Part shown: piece by piece, positions 24,852-32,338 of the stretch
Position numbering within the stretch: position 1 is the first letter of the stretch
Layout: each line of letters starts with the position of its first letter
Assembly: GCF_900107135.1 (NCBI RefSeq)
Contig: NZ_FNOV01000002.1
Location: forward strand, 186,001 to 250,000
Origin: Hymenobacter psychrophilus
GTDB taxonomy: Bacteria; Bacteroidota; Bacteroidia; Cytophagales; Hymenobacteraceae
Reading direction: 5' to 3'
DNA length: 64,000 nucleotides
Program-made: the position numbers and the translations under genes
Notes under the pieces: model-generated
Told to the model about the DNA's origin: nothing
The model's database searches: none
The model's input: the letters and a program-made list of their open reading frames with translations, nothing else

Positions 24852-26345
24852 TTACTGTACGTCGCCGGAATTCTCGTCCATCAGCTTCACGTTGCGCACG
24901 TCCTTCACCAGGGCCATACCCACAAAGAAGCAGATGAGTGCAATGGTTACCGGGTACACGAGGCCCAGCAGGCTGCTGTGCTCCTTGGCAAACGTGCCGA
25001 CCGGCTGCGCAGCGGCCCACACACCGATGGCAGTAGCAATAAGCGGCACGAAGCCTCCAAACACGCCATTACCAATGTGATAAGGCACCGAGAGCGAAGT
25101 GTAGCGCACGCTGGTCGGGAACAGTTCGACGAGGTAGGCCGCAATGGGCCCGTATACCATCGTCACGAACAGCACCAGAATGAAGGTGAGCACCGTCATC
25201 ATAAACACGTTGGGAGCCAGCGCCTTCATCACGGCGGGCACGGCAACACCAGCGGCGTCGATGGTGGCGGGCGTGATTTCGCTGAGCGGCCCGGCGTAGG
25301 CTTTGATGCCGTAGAAGAGCGGAATGGTGAACAGGGCCCCGCAAATCATGCCCATCATAATGATGCGCTTGCGGCCAATGCGGTCAGAGAGGGAGCCGAA
25401 GTAAATGAACAGCGGCGTAGCCAGCACCATGGCCACCACCAGAATGGTGCTGGAGTCCACAATATCGAGCTTCAGCGTGTTGTTCATGAACGAGTAGGCG
25501 TGGAACTGGGAGGTGTAGAAAATCACGCCCTGGCCCATTGTTACGCCAAACAGCGCAATAAGCACCAGCCGACGATTAACGGGGTTCATGAACGAGTCGC
25601 GCAGCGGATTCGCGCTAGTGGTGCCGGTGGCCTTGGCCTTGGCAAAAAGCGGCGACTCGTGCAGTTGCTTGCGGATGTAGTACGAGGCAATAATCAGGAC
25701 GCCCGAAAGCAGGAACGGCAGGCGCCAGCCCCACTCTTTGAATGCCTCTTCACCCAGCGTTTTGCGCGTGATGATGATGACCAGAATACTGAGAATGAGG
25801 CCGCCGGTGGCCGTAATCTGGATGAAGCTGGTGTAGTAGCCGCGCTTTTTATCGGGGGCGTACTCGGCGACGTAGGTGGTGGCGCCGCCGTACTCGCCGC
25901 CCAAGGCCAGGCCCTGCAACAGGCGCAGCATCACCACGATAATGGGCGCCGCAACGCCAATTGTATCGTAGCTAGGAATGAGGCCCGTTACGAACGTGGC
26001 CCCACCCATGAGCAGCAGCGTCACCATGAAGGTGTACTTACGCCCAATCATGTCGCCGAGGCGGCCAAAGAACAGAGCGCCGAACGGCCGCACCACGAAG
26101 CCAGCGCCAAATACGGCCAGCGCGCCCAGTAGCGTGTCCTCAATCTTGCCCGCATGCCCAAACAGCACCGGCCCGATGATGGCCGCCAGCGAGCCAAAAA
26201 TATAGAAGTCGTACCACTCGATAACCGTACCCACGGACGAGGCCGTGATAACCTGCCAGATTTTGCTGACTGGGGTTGAATTATTGTCGTGCTCAACCGC
26301 AACCGTAGTGGCCGAAGAGCCGGGACGCTGTACTCCTGATTCCAT
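24852..26345 (-). CDS. MFS metabolite:H+ symporter (ProP/ShiA-like)
   Basis: This is an inner-membrane 12-helix transporter of the metabolite:proton symporter family, which takes up betaine, proline, shikimate, citrate and related acids. The ATG at 26345 gives a 497-residue protein with a 30-residue polar N-terminus before VGTVIEWYDFYIFGSLAAII, the family hallmark of helix 1. The helix 2-3 loop motif GRLGDMIGRKYTF and its second-half copy GSLSDRIGRKRIIMMG are clear, as is GGEYGGATTYVAEYAP. It lies after a porin on the same strand, and both precede the acetate/propionate activation genes, so import of a short-chain carboxylate is likely but unproved. A paired word element lies between porin and transporter. 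Confidence 0.92.
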   Translation of the reverse strand: MESGVQRPGSSATTVAVEHDNNSTPVSKIWQVITASSVGTVIEWYDFYIFGSLAAIIGPVLFGHAGKIEDTLLGALAVFGAGFVVRPFGALFFGRLGDMIGRKYTFMVTLLLMGGATFVTGLIPSYDTIGVAAPIIVVMLRLLQGLALGGEYGGATTYVAEYAPDKKRGYYTSFIQITATGGLILSILVIIITRKTLGEEAFKEWGWRLPFLLSGVLIIASYYIRKQLHESPLFAKAKATGTTSANPLRDSFMNPVNRRLVLIALFGVTMGQGVIFYTSQFHAYSFMNNTLKLDIVDSSTILVVAMVLATPLFIYFGSLSDRIGRKRIIMMGMICGALFTIPLFYGIKAYAGPLSEITPATIDAAGVAVPAVMKALAPNVFMMTVLTFILVLFVTMVYGPIAAYLVELFPTSVRYTSLSVPYHIGNGVFGGFVPLIATAIGVWAAAQPVGTFAKEHSSLLGLVYPVTIALICFFVGMALVKDVRNVKLMDENSGDVQ

Positions 26346-26352
26346 AATGTGC

Positions 26353-26463
26353 GAGGTAAAATGGTGAGTTGGTGAGTTTGCTGCTTGAAGGACCCGGTGA
26401 TAATGGACCAGGTAGCGCACGCTGAGCGGCACTCCTCATCTCCCCATTTCACCATTTCACCTC
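26353..26463. repeat. Paired 7-bp word element between porin and MFS genes
   Basis: Left arm 26353-26380 begins GAGGTAA AATGGTG. The right arm (26436-26463), read on the minus strand, begins GAGGTGA AATGGTG and continues with two more 7-bp words. The right arm starts six bases after the porin stop codon; the left arm lies eight bases from the MFS ATG. The same stop-arm-centre-arm-start layout is seen at several other junctions. Confidence 0.72.
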
Positions 26464-26468
26464 AGCTC

Positions 26469-27953
26469 TTACAAGAAAATCATGGTCTGGAGCGTGATTT
26501 CGGGGCGGTAGTTGATATTCTGGGGGTTGGAGTAGTCGGGGCGGGCGCGGTAGTTGAGCGTGAGCTTGGCGTTGTGGCCGTCGAGCAGTAGGTTGGCCCC
26601 CAGGTCGAGCACGTTCACTTTTTTGGCCCCAATAGTTTCCAGCCCGTCGTAGTCGCCGTGCAGCCAGGCGGCGTAGGGTTGCAGGCGGGCCTTAGGCCCG
26701 AGCACGTTTTTGGGCAGCAGGTAGCCGGCCTGCGCATACAGGGCCGAGCCCGTGCCCACGGTTGGGAAAGCGTTGCCGCGCAGCGTGCCGGCTCCCGGAA
26801 TAGCGGTCGAGCCGCCGGCCGAGCTCGGGTTCAAGATGCCGATGTTGCGCACGTAGTTCGGGCCAAAATCGAAGTTGTAGTACACCGCGTAGGCCGTGAA
26901 AGCCGTGCCGGCTTCCTTGTTGAGGGGAGTATCGAAGAACACGTCGGCCGACCAGATGCCCAGGTTATGGGTTTTGAAGGGCACGTAACTGTAAGGGTCG
27001 GCGCCGGGCTGGCCCGTGGGCGGGGGTGGCAGGGCGCCGGGCCGCGAGAACATGGCGTTCTTGTTGAACAGGAACCCTGCCCCAATATTGAACACCCGCT
27101 TGGTTCCCAGATACGAGCCTACCGCGTAAGGGAGCAGGTTGGCTTCCTGGTCGAGAAACTCGTAGGCGAAGTAGCCCTGGAAGTTCTTGGAGTGGTTGCG
27201 CGGGTAGTATTCGGCCACGTTGGTGGGCACGGTGGCCGGGGTAGCCGTCGGGCTGGTCACAAACGGGTCGTTGACGGCCACGGCATAGTCGAGCTTGCCT
27301 ATCCGGCCCTTGGCATAAATACCCATGTAGCGGGCAAACTGATCGGTTTTTTCGATGGTGGGCCAATTGGTAATAGGCGCATCGAAGGCCAGGAAGTTGA
27401 GCGTGCTGGCCCGCGTCATGCGCGAAATACCGTTCTGGTAATGCAGGCCCGCACCAACGCTGAGCTGGTTAATCACTTTGTACTCCACGATGGCTTCGTG
27501 TACAAACAGCTGGGGTTTCTTGCCGGGGTCGCCGATACCAACGCCGCCGCCCACCGCGTTCTGGTTGTTGATGCCGATGTGGGTCAGAATCAGAAACCGG
27601 GGGTTGAGCTGGGCGTACAGAATCAGGCGGGAGCGGCGCAGGCCCACATCAAACGTGTTGCGCTGCGGGTCGCCGGAGGTATGCTGCGAGCCGGTATTGT
27701 TCTGGTTGAAGCGCGTCCAGACCTGGTGCCAGGTGATGAAACGCAGGTACTTCGAGCCGTCGGGTGAGAGCGGTAACTTGAGCCCCGCGCCGTAGGGCAC
27801 CGACTCGGTGGGGGCGGCCGACGCGGGCGCGGGGGCCTGGGGCGCGGGCGGCGGGGAGGGCTGATTGCCGGCGGGCGGCGGCTGCACCTGGGCCGAGGCC
27901 GCAGCGGCCAGCAGCAAGGCACTCAGGGCCAATGGGTAGCGAACGTTACGCAT
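26469..27953 (-). CDS. Outer-membrane porin (phosphate-selective porin O/P-like)
   Basis: This 494-residue protein has a signal peptide (MRNVRYPLALSALLLAAAASAQ), a Pro- and Ala-rich spacer to about residue 50, and a beta-barrel with alternating aromatic and polar residues ending in TLQTMIFL, a typical outer-membrane C-terminus with a final hydrophobic residue. Strand-like segments include LRRSRLILYAQLNPRFLIL and KLTLNYRARPDYSN. It fits OprO/OprP-type or generic porin families of Bacteroidota. It precedes the MFS symporter on the same strand, so the pair could carry a small carboxylate across both membranes. The substrate is an inference from context. Confidence 0.85.
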   Translation of the reverse strand: MRNVRYPLALSALLLAAAASAQVQPPPAGNQPSPPPAPQAPAPASAAPTESVPYGAGLKLPLSPDGSKYLRFITWHQVWTRFNQNNTGSQHTSGDPQRNTFDVGLRRSRLILYAQLNPRFLILTHIGINNQNAVGGGVGIGDPGKKPQLFVHEAIVEYKVINQLSVGAGLHYQNGISRMTRASTLNFLAFDAPITNWPTIEKTDQFARYMGIYAKGRIGKLDYAVAVNDPFVTSPTATPATVPTNVAEYYPRNHSKNFQGYFAYEFLDQEANLLPYAVGSYLGTKRVFNIGAGFLFNKNAMFSRPGALPPPPTGQPGADPYSYVPFKTHNLGIWSADVFFDTPLNKEAGTAFTAYAVYYNFDFGPNYVRNIGILNPSSAGGSTAIPGAGTLRGNAFPTVGTGSALYAQAGYLLPKNVLGPKARLQPYAAWLHGDYDGLETIGAKKVNVLDLGANLLLDGHNAKLTLNYRARPDYSNPQNINYRPEITLQTMIFL

Positions 27954-28091
27954 GTGGGTGGGGAGAAATGGGACGAAACTGGTTCAATCCGGAACTCACC
28001 AACCCTAAGGCGATGCTCCGGTACCCCCAAATAGAAAATCTCCGCCCGCAAATCCGCACGCTGGCTATACTTCCGCTAAGCGCCTATAGTC

Positions 28092-28514
28092 TCAGGCCTG
28101 CCGGAACCGCTCCCACTTAATCAGCATGTACTTATCGCCCAGCTCCGTTATCATCATGCCCGAGCCTTTGATGTTATCGGGATGCTGAAAAAAATCGGCC
28201 AGTTCTTTCTGGTTGAGGATTTTATACGTCGGATGGTAGTCGGTCTGTCGCGGGGCCTTCACGCCGTACTTCTTCACCCAGTTCATTACGCTCACGTGGC
28301 TCACGCCCAGCAGGCGCTCAATTTCGCGGTAGCTTACTCCTTCCACATACAGCTGTAAGGCCTTGATTACGTAGTATGGATTGGTCTCCTTACCGGCTTT
28401 AGCCACCGAGTAATGGTAGCCGCAATTTCGGCACTTATACCGCTGCCGCCCCCCCACAATGCCACTTTTGGTGGCTTCCATAGATTCGCATTTGGGGCAA
28501 CGGAGCTGAGACAT
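28092..28514 (-). CDS. InsA-like zinc-ribbon and helix-turn-helix DNA-binding protein, no transposase domain
   Basis: The 140-residue protein starts with a zinc ribbon (CPKCES and, 18 residues on, CRNCGYHYS), then a helix-turn-helix segment VSYREIERLLGVSHVSVMNWVKKYG. These match the InsA part of IS1-type transposases. The last 50 residues (YKILNQKELADFFQHPDN, then ITELGDKYMLIKWERF) are not a DDE catalytic domain, and no InsB-like frame or terminal inverted repeats follow. I infer a domesticated DNA-binding protein, perhaps a regulator of the porin gene 138 bp downstream on the same strand; a decayed insertion sequence is the alternative. The intact frame and a specific-looking C-terminal domain argue for function. 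A GAGT tetramer array lies just before its start codon. Confidence 0.85.
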   Translation of the reverse strand: MSQLRCPKCESMEATKSGIVGGRQRYKCRNCGYHYSVAKAGKETNPYYVIKALQLYVEGVSYREIERLLGVSHVSVMNWVKKYGVKAPRQTDYHPTYKILNQKELADFFQHPDNIKGSGMMITELGDKYMLIKWERFRQA

Positions 28515-28517
28515 TTC

Positions 28518-28537
28518 GAGTGAGTGAGTGAGTGAGT
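28518..28537. repeat. GAGT tetramer array at the start codon of the InsA-like gene
   Basis: Five copies of the 4-bp unit lie three bases upstream of the minus-strand ATG. Slippage here could alter leader length but not reading frame. Confidence 0.75.
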
Positions 28538-28564
28538 AAATGCTTACTTAGCTATAGCTAGTTA

Positions 28565-28572
28565 GTAAAGAT
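28565..28572 (-). promoter_or_regulatory. Promoter -7 box for the InsA-like gene
   Basis: On the minus strand the sequence is TATCTTTA, one base from the TAnnTTTG consensus, about 50 bp before the ATG at 28514. Confidence 0.4.
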
Positions 28573-28611
28573 ATAGCAATTGAGCAACTATTGCGTTTTA
28601 TCTTTCCCTCC

Positions 28612-29199
28612 ATGAAGTTCTCTCCACGCAGAAAGTTCAGAGGCAGAAGGCGTCACTCTCGCCGTCTTCTTAGCCTTCAGCCTCAGCCAGGCCCTTTGCC
28701 GCTGGCTTTACTCAATCAGTACCATTATTTTCATCGTCGGCTAGGATTAGGTATCTGGCACTGGCACGGCAGACTACCGCCACGCCAGATCCGGCAACGG
28801 GCTGCTACGCATCTACTCAATACCTTCTTTGCCTGGGAGCATAACCTGCGCAGCCGGTCCGAGCCGTATGTGTTGACGCTTTGGCTCGTTTCCCCGGATT
28901 TCGCGCACGAATCGGAAGTCGTAGTCAGCATTCGGGAAGAAAGGGAGCATTACCAACGCATGAGCCGCGAACACGACTCCACGGGCCCTGCACTGCCGCC
29001 GGAGTACCAGCAGCTACCCGGCGCAGCGCTGCTCACCTGGAAGACCCGACGCTGGGAAATCCTGCTGGATGCCTCGGATTACCCGACTGGCTGGCCGGCG
29101 TGGGGGCTTGCCAAAAACCATCACGAGTACGTGGCCGAAGATGGCTCCCCGTATCTGGTAGTCCAGACCGGCTGGGCTTGGGTGGGGCAGCGGTCCTGA
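28612..29199 (+). CDS. Hypothetical protein with very basic N-terminus
   Basis: I do not recognise this 195-residue protein. The first 25 residues after the ATG at 28612 are Arg-rich (KFSPRRKFRGRRRHSRR), which suggests nucleic-acid or membrane-surface contact, or that the true start is later. The rest is soluble, with Trp-rich blocks (LGIWHWHGRLPPR, YPTGWPAWGLAKNHHEYV) and an acidic-basic helix (VVVSIREEREHYQRMSREHD). No signal peptide is seen. It is divergent from the InsA-like gene and convergent with an M28 peptidase that ends six bases away. Coding bias supports a real gene, but function is unknown. Confidence 0.65.
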   Translation: MKFSPRRKFRGRRRHSRRLLSLQPQPGPLPLALLNQYHYFHRRLGLGIWHWHGRLPPRQIRQRAATHLLNTFFAWEHNLRSRSEPYVLTLWLVSPDFAHESEVVVSIREEREHYQRMSREHDSTGPALPPEYQQLPGAALLTWKTRRWEILLDASDYPTGWPAWGLAKNHHEYVAEDGSPYLVVQTGWAWVGQRS

Positions 29200-29204
29200 C
29201 TCTG

Positions 29205-30116
29205 TCAACCCGCTAGCACCACGGCCAGCAGCGCGTCCACGGCCAGGCCCAGGCGGCGCATATCCAAGCGGGCCAGGGTGTCGGTGGGCTCGTGGTAGCT
29301 CTTGTTGCGGTAGAAGGCCGTGTCGGTGAGCAGCACGGCCGGGTAGCCGAACTGCCAGTAGTTGAGGTGGTCGGAGAAGTCGATGCCGGGCAGCCAGGCG
29401 GGGGCTTTGAAGCGCTTCACGGGCAGCGCGGCGGCCGCTTTGTAGCGGCGCGCGAACTGCCGGCCGAAGCGGCCGTTGCCGAATTTCTGGGCCACGGTTA
29501 CGTAGTTGCCCCGGCTGCCATACACCCATTTCAGCGGGCCCAGCGGGTAATTCTGGCTGCCTTTGCGCTCATCGTAATAGCCCAGCATTTCCAGGGCCAC
29601 CATGCCGCGCACCGGTACGCCGGCCGTGTGCAGCGACTTGGCATGTACATAACTGCCCATTTGCGGGGTCCGGAAAAAGGGTGGCTCCTCCAGCGTGTAG
29701 GCTACCAAATCGATGCGGTAGGGCAGCGCGGGCTGCTGGCCCAGCAGCCGCGCCAGCTCCAGCAGCGCCGCCACGCCAGTGCCATTGTCGTCGGCGCCGG
29801 GCTGCTCGCCGCATACGTCGTAGTGCGCCCCGATGATGAGGCGCGGCCCGGTATCGGGGCCGAAGCTGGCCAGTACGTTACGGTAGGTCTGGCCCTGCAC
29901 CTCGTAGCACTGCGCGGTGGGCCGCCCCCCGGCGGTGGCCAGCTCGGCCGCGATATAGTCGGCCGCCTGGTTGAGGCTGGCCAGGTGCTGGTAGTTGCGG
30001 GGCTCGGGCGTGGTGGTGAGGGCCACGAGGTGGCGGCGTAGCCGGGCCGTGTCGGCCGGGGTTTGGGCCAGGGCCGGGGGGGTAAGCAGCAACAACAGGA
30101 GCAGACGTAACAACAT
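29205..30116 (-). CDS. Secreted M28-family aminopeptidase
   Basis: This is an exported zinc aminopeptidase/carboxypeptidase of the M28 family. The ATG at 30116 gives a signal peptide (MLLRLLLLLLLTPPALAQ) and a protein of about 303 residues; the longer frame adds nine residues before it. Metal ligands are visible in order: His and Asp in GAHYDVCGEQPGADDNGTG, the Glu pair in YTLEEPPFF, Asp in IDFSDHLNYW and His in SYHEPTDTLARLD. The spacing matches the family, so it is probably active. It is divergent from the flavin-reductase-like gene, with about 100 bp between starts. Confidence 0.92.
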   Translation of the reverse strand: MLLRLLLLLLLTPPALAQTPADTARLRRHLVALTTTPEPRNYQHLASLNQAADYIAAELATAGGRPTAQCYEVQGQTYRNVLASFGPDTGPRLIIGAHYDVCGEQPGADDNGTGVAALLELARLLGQQPALPYRIDLVAYTLEEPPFFRTPQMGSYVHAKSLHTAGVPVRGMVALEMLGYYDERKGSQNYPLGPLKWVYGSRGNYVTVAQKFGNGRFGRQFARRYKAAAALPVKRFKAPAWLPGIDFSDHLNYWQFGYPAVLLTDTAFYRNKSYHEPTDTLARLDMRRLGLAVDALLAVVLAG

Positions 30117-30213
30117 ACTATATGCGGGGAAAATGAGTGGCAACTACCTACCGATACCGGGGCGCCGCCTGGCGGCCGGCGGGAAATTACGCGACTATTC
30201 CGACCTTCGCCCC

Positions 30214-31134
30214 ATGTCCTTCCGCACCATCAACCCCACCGACCTCTCCCCGTCCGACTGGCACCCGTTTATGGTGGGCGCCGTAGCCCCGCGCCCGGTG
30301 GCTTTCGTGAGCACCGTAGCCGCCGACGGCAGCGTGAACCTAAGCCCCTACAGCTTCTTCAACTGCTTCGGCTCGAACCCACCCATTCTGGCCTTCTCGC
30401 CCGCCAACCGCGTGCGCGACAACTCCCAGAAGCATACGCTGCAAAACGTGCGCGAGGTAGCGGAGTGCGTCATTCATATTTGCGACTACGCCATGGTCGA
30501 GCAGATGTCGCTGGCCAGCACCGAGTACGCCAAGGGTGTGAACGAGTTTGAAAAGGCCGGCTTTACGCAGGTGCCCAGCCAGCAGGTACGCCCGCCACGG
30601 GTGCAGGAAGCCCCGGCCGCCTTCGAGTGCGTGGTGGAGCAGATTATTGAGCTGGGCCAGAACAACGGAGCTGGCAACATGGTCATCTGCCGGGTGGTGC
30701 TGGCGCACTTCCGCAACGATATCGTGCTGCCCTCCGGCGTCGGCATCGACCCGCGCAAGCTCGACGCCATTGCCCGCCTCGGCGGCGACTGGTACACCCG
30801 CCCCGCCCACAGCCTGTTCGAAGTGCCCAAGCCCAACCGCAACCTGGGCATCGGCATCGACCAGCTCCCCGAGTTCCTGCGCACCTCCGACGTGCTCACC
30901 GGCAACAACCTGGGCCGCCTGGCCAACATCGAGGCCCAATCCATCCCGACGCCCGACCAAGTAGCCGCCTTCCGCCAGGAGCCCATCGTGAGCTACACGC
31001 TCAGCCAGCACGCCGATGCCCCCGCCCGCCAGCGCCACGAACTGGTACTGCTGGGCCAGCAGCTGCTGGAAGAAGGCCGCTTGCTGGACGCCTGGAAAAC
31101 GCTGCTGCTAGCCGAATCAGTGGTTAGTGGTTAG
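30214..31134 (+). CDS. Flavin reductase-like FMN-binding split-barrel protein
   Basis: This protein belongs to the flavin reductase/DIM6-NTAB family of FMN-binding split barrels. The ATG at 30214 gives MSFRTINPTDLSPSDWHPFMVGAV, directly ahead of the conserved APRPVAFVSTVAADGSVNLSPYSFFN, which binds the flavin. Later blocks SNPPILAFSPA and CVIHICDYAMVEQMSLAS also match. Length is 306 residues, longer than minimal members because of a C-terminal helical extension (about 230-300) with DQVAAFRQEPIVSYTL. Family members reduce free flavin or use bound FMN; the substrate here is not known. A GTGGTTAGTG word repeat overlaps its stop codon. Confidence 0.9.
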   Translation: MSFRTINPTDLSPSDWHPFMVGAVAPRPVAFVSTVAADGSVNLSPYSFFNCFGSNPPILAFSPANRVRDNSQKHTLQNVREVAECVIHICDYAMVEQMSLASTEYAKGVNEFEKAGFTQVPSQQVRPPRVQEAPAAFECVVEQIIELGQNNGAGNMVICRVVLAHFRNDIVLPSGVGIDPRKLDAIARLGGDWYTRPAHSLFEVPKPNRNLGIGIDQLPEFLRTSDVLTGNNLGRLANIEAQSIPTPDQVAAFRQEPIVSYTLSQHADAPARQRHELVLLGQQLLEEGRLLDAWKTLLLAESVVSG

Positions 31135-31233
31135 TGAAACGTCATTCGGAGCATGCCGCTGCTATTTGTTTCTTCATGAATTGCCCGGAGCCGGTTGCCT
31201 GAACCGGCCGTGCTCCTCCCCTTTTTACCGCTC

Positions 31234-31653
31234 ATGCCGCTTCCGCACCTGCTCGATTTTCCTGCCACTGGCTCCGCTGAGCTGGGCCACCTGATTATCG
31301 CGGAAGGCGGGCAACTCCCATTCGCGGTGCGGCGCGTGTATTGGACGGCCGGCGTGCCCGCCACCAAAGTAGCCGGCAACCACGCCCACCACGAGTTGGA
31401 GCAGTTGATTGTGGCCGTCCACGGCACCATCGAGCTACTGGTAGAAACGCCCGACCGCCAGCGCCACACCTTCTGCCTCGACCACCCCACGCAGGGCCTG
31501 TACGTGCCGCCGCTATGCTGGCGCGAAATCCGCTTCGGCCCCGGTGCGGTACTTATGTGCCTAGCCTCGCAGGAGTACGACGAGGCCGACTACATCCGCA
31601 ACTACGATGACTTCGCGCAGCTGGTGGGCGGCAGTGGCAATGTGAACGAGTAA
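31234..31653 (+). CDS. FdtA/QdtA-like cupin (sugar-nucleotide ketoisomerase family)
   Basis: This is a small single-domain cupin of the FdtA/QdtA/WxcM family. Characterised members isomerise dTDP-4-keto-6-deoxyglucose at C3/C4 during synthesis of 3-amino-3,6-dideoxyhexoses. The ATG at 31234 gives 139 residues. The family core is seen: RVYWTAGVPATKVAGNHAHH with the catalytic His pair, ELEQLIVAVHGTIEL, and YVPPLCWREIRFGPGAVLMCLAS, then YDEADYIRNYDDF near the end. No aminotransferase of that pathway is adjacent, so a surface-polysaccharide role is inferred only from the family. Confidence 0.88.
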   Translation: MPLPHLLDFPATGSAELGHLIIAEGGQLPFAVRRVYWTAGVPATKVAGNHAHHELEQLIVAVHGTIELLVETPDRQRHTFCLDHPTQGLYVPPLCWREIRFGPGAVLMCLASQEYDEADYIRNYDDFAQLVGGSGNVNE

Positions 31654-31687
31654 AAGCGCAGCATAAACCAGTCAGCGCAACGCCCCA

Positions 31688-32230
31688 CTACTGCGCCACC
31701 GCCTGGGCCCGCTCCTGGCGGCTACCCAGCGGTAGCAGTCGGAAGTACTTGGTTTTGAGCTTGCGGTTGAGGTAAGGCGGGAGCGGCTGGCCCTGCTGGT
31801 AAGCGGCCACCACCCGCTGGTACTGTCGCGGCCCGAAGCGGCTGAGGCGGAATATGCCGTAGCCCGTCATCAAAGCACCAAATACTATATCTTGGTTAGC
31901 CTGCTGATCGAGGTCCTCATAGTGGTCCTGCACATACTCCGGCTGTTTTTTGCGTTTGGAGGCTTTCACCACCACCTTTTTTACCGCACCATCCAGCAGA
32001 ATGCCCGTGCCGGCCTGCAGCCAGCCGCGCGTAGCCTTGGAGCGCTGCATAAACAGGTGTTGCACGGCCCGGAGCGTATCGGAGTGGCCGTAGCGCAGGG
32101 TGCTGAGGCTGGGAAGCGTAACCGGCGCGGCAACTGTATCGGCGCCCAGCGGCAACGATTGGCCCCAAGCTTTCGGCCCCACGGCTACGCTCAACAGCAG
32201 GCCAGCAAAAATAATAGCGAGCTTATACAT
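31688..32230 (-). CDS. Exported hypothetical protein
   Basis: A 180-residue protein with a clear signal peptide (MYKLAIIFAGLLLSVAVGPKAWGQ) and no family I recognise. The mature part has a short Thr/Ser/Pro spacer, a possible glycine-rich helix hairpin (WLQAGTGILLDGAVKKVVVK; DIVFGALMTGYGIFRLSRF) and a basic C-terminus (YLNRKLKTKYFRLLPLGSRQER). The two weakly hydrophobic segments suggest membrane association. It lies after alanine dehydrogenase on the same strand, separated by 105 bp that include a 10-bp word array. Coding bias and the signal peptide support a real gene. Confidence 0.8.
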   Translation of the reverse strand: MYKLAIIFAGLLLSVAVGPKAWGQSLPLGADTVAAPVTLPSLSTLRYGHSDTLRAVQHLFMQRSKATRGWLQAGTGILLDGAVKKVVVKASKRKKQPEYVQDHYEDLDQQANQDIVFGALMTGYGIFRLSRFGPRQYQRVVAAYQQGQPLPPYLNRKLKTKYFRLLPLGSRQERAQAVAQ

Positions 32231-32287
32231 AATCGGATAGCTGAATTTTTCTCAAGAGTCCGAATCAAGTTCAGAAGTTGCAGCGGG

Positions 32288-32338
32288 CTACAAAATCTGT
32301 GCAATCCGTTAAAATCCGCGCTAATCCGTGGTCTGTTA
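32288..32338. repeat. Degenerate 10-bp word array after ald
   Basis: On the minus strand, starting in the ald stop codon, four 10-bp words follow, each with a variant of ACGGATT (ACGGATTAGC, GCGGATTTTA and so on). Unlike most arrays in this window the step is 10, not 7. No inverted arm is evident. Confidence 0.55.

Noticed and set aside
28092-28514. Complete IS1-type insertion sequence
   Set aside because: No InsB or DDE region, no frameshift window, no terminal inverted repeats or target duplication seen around the gene.
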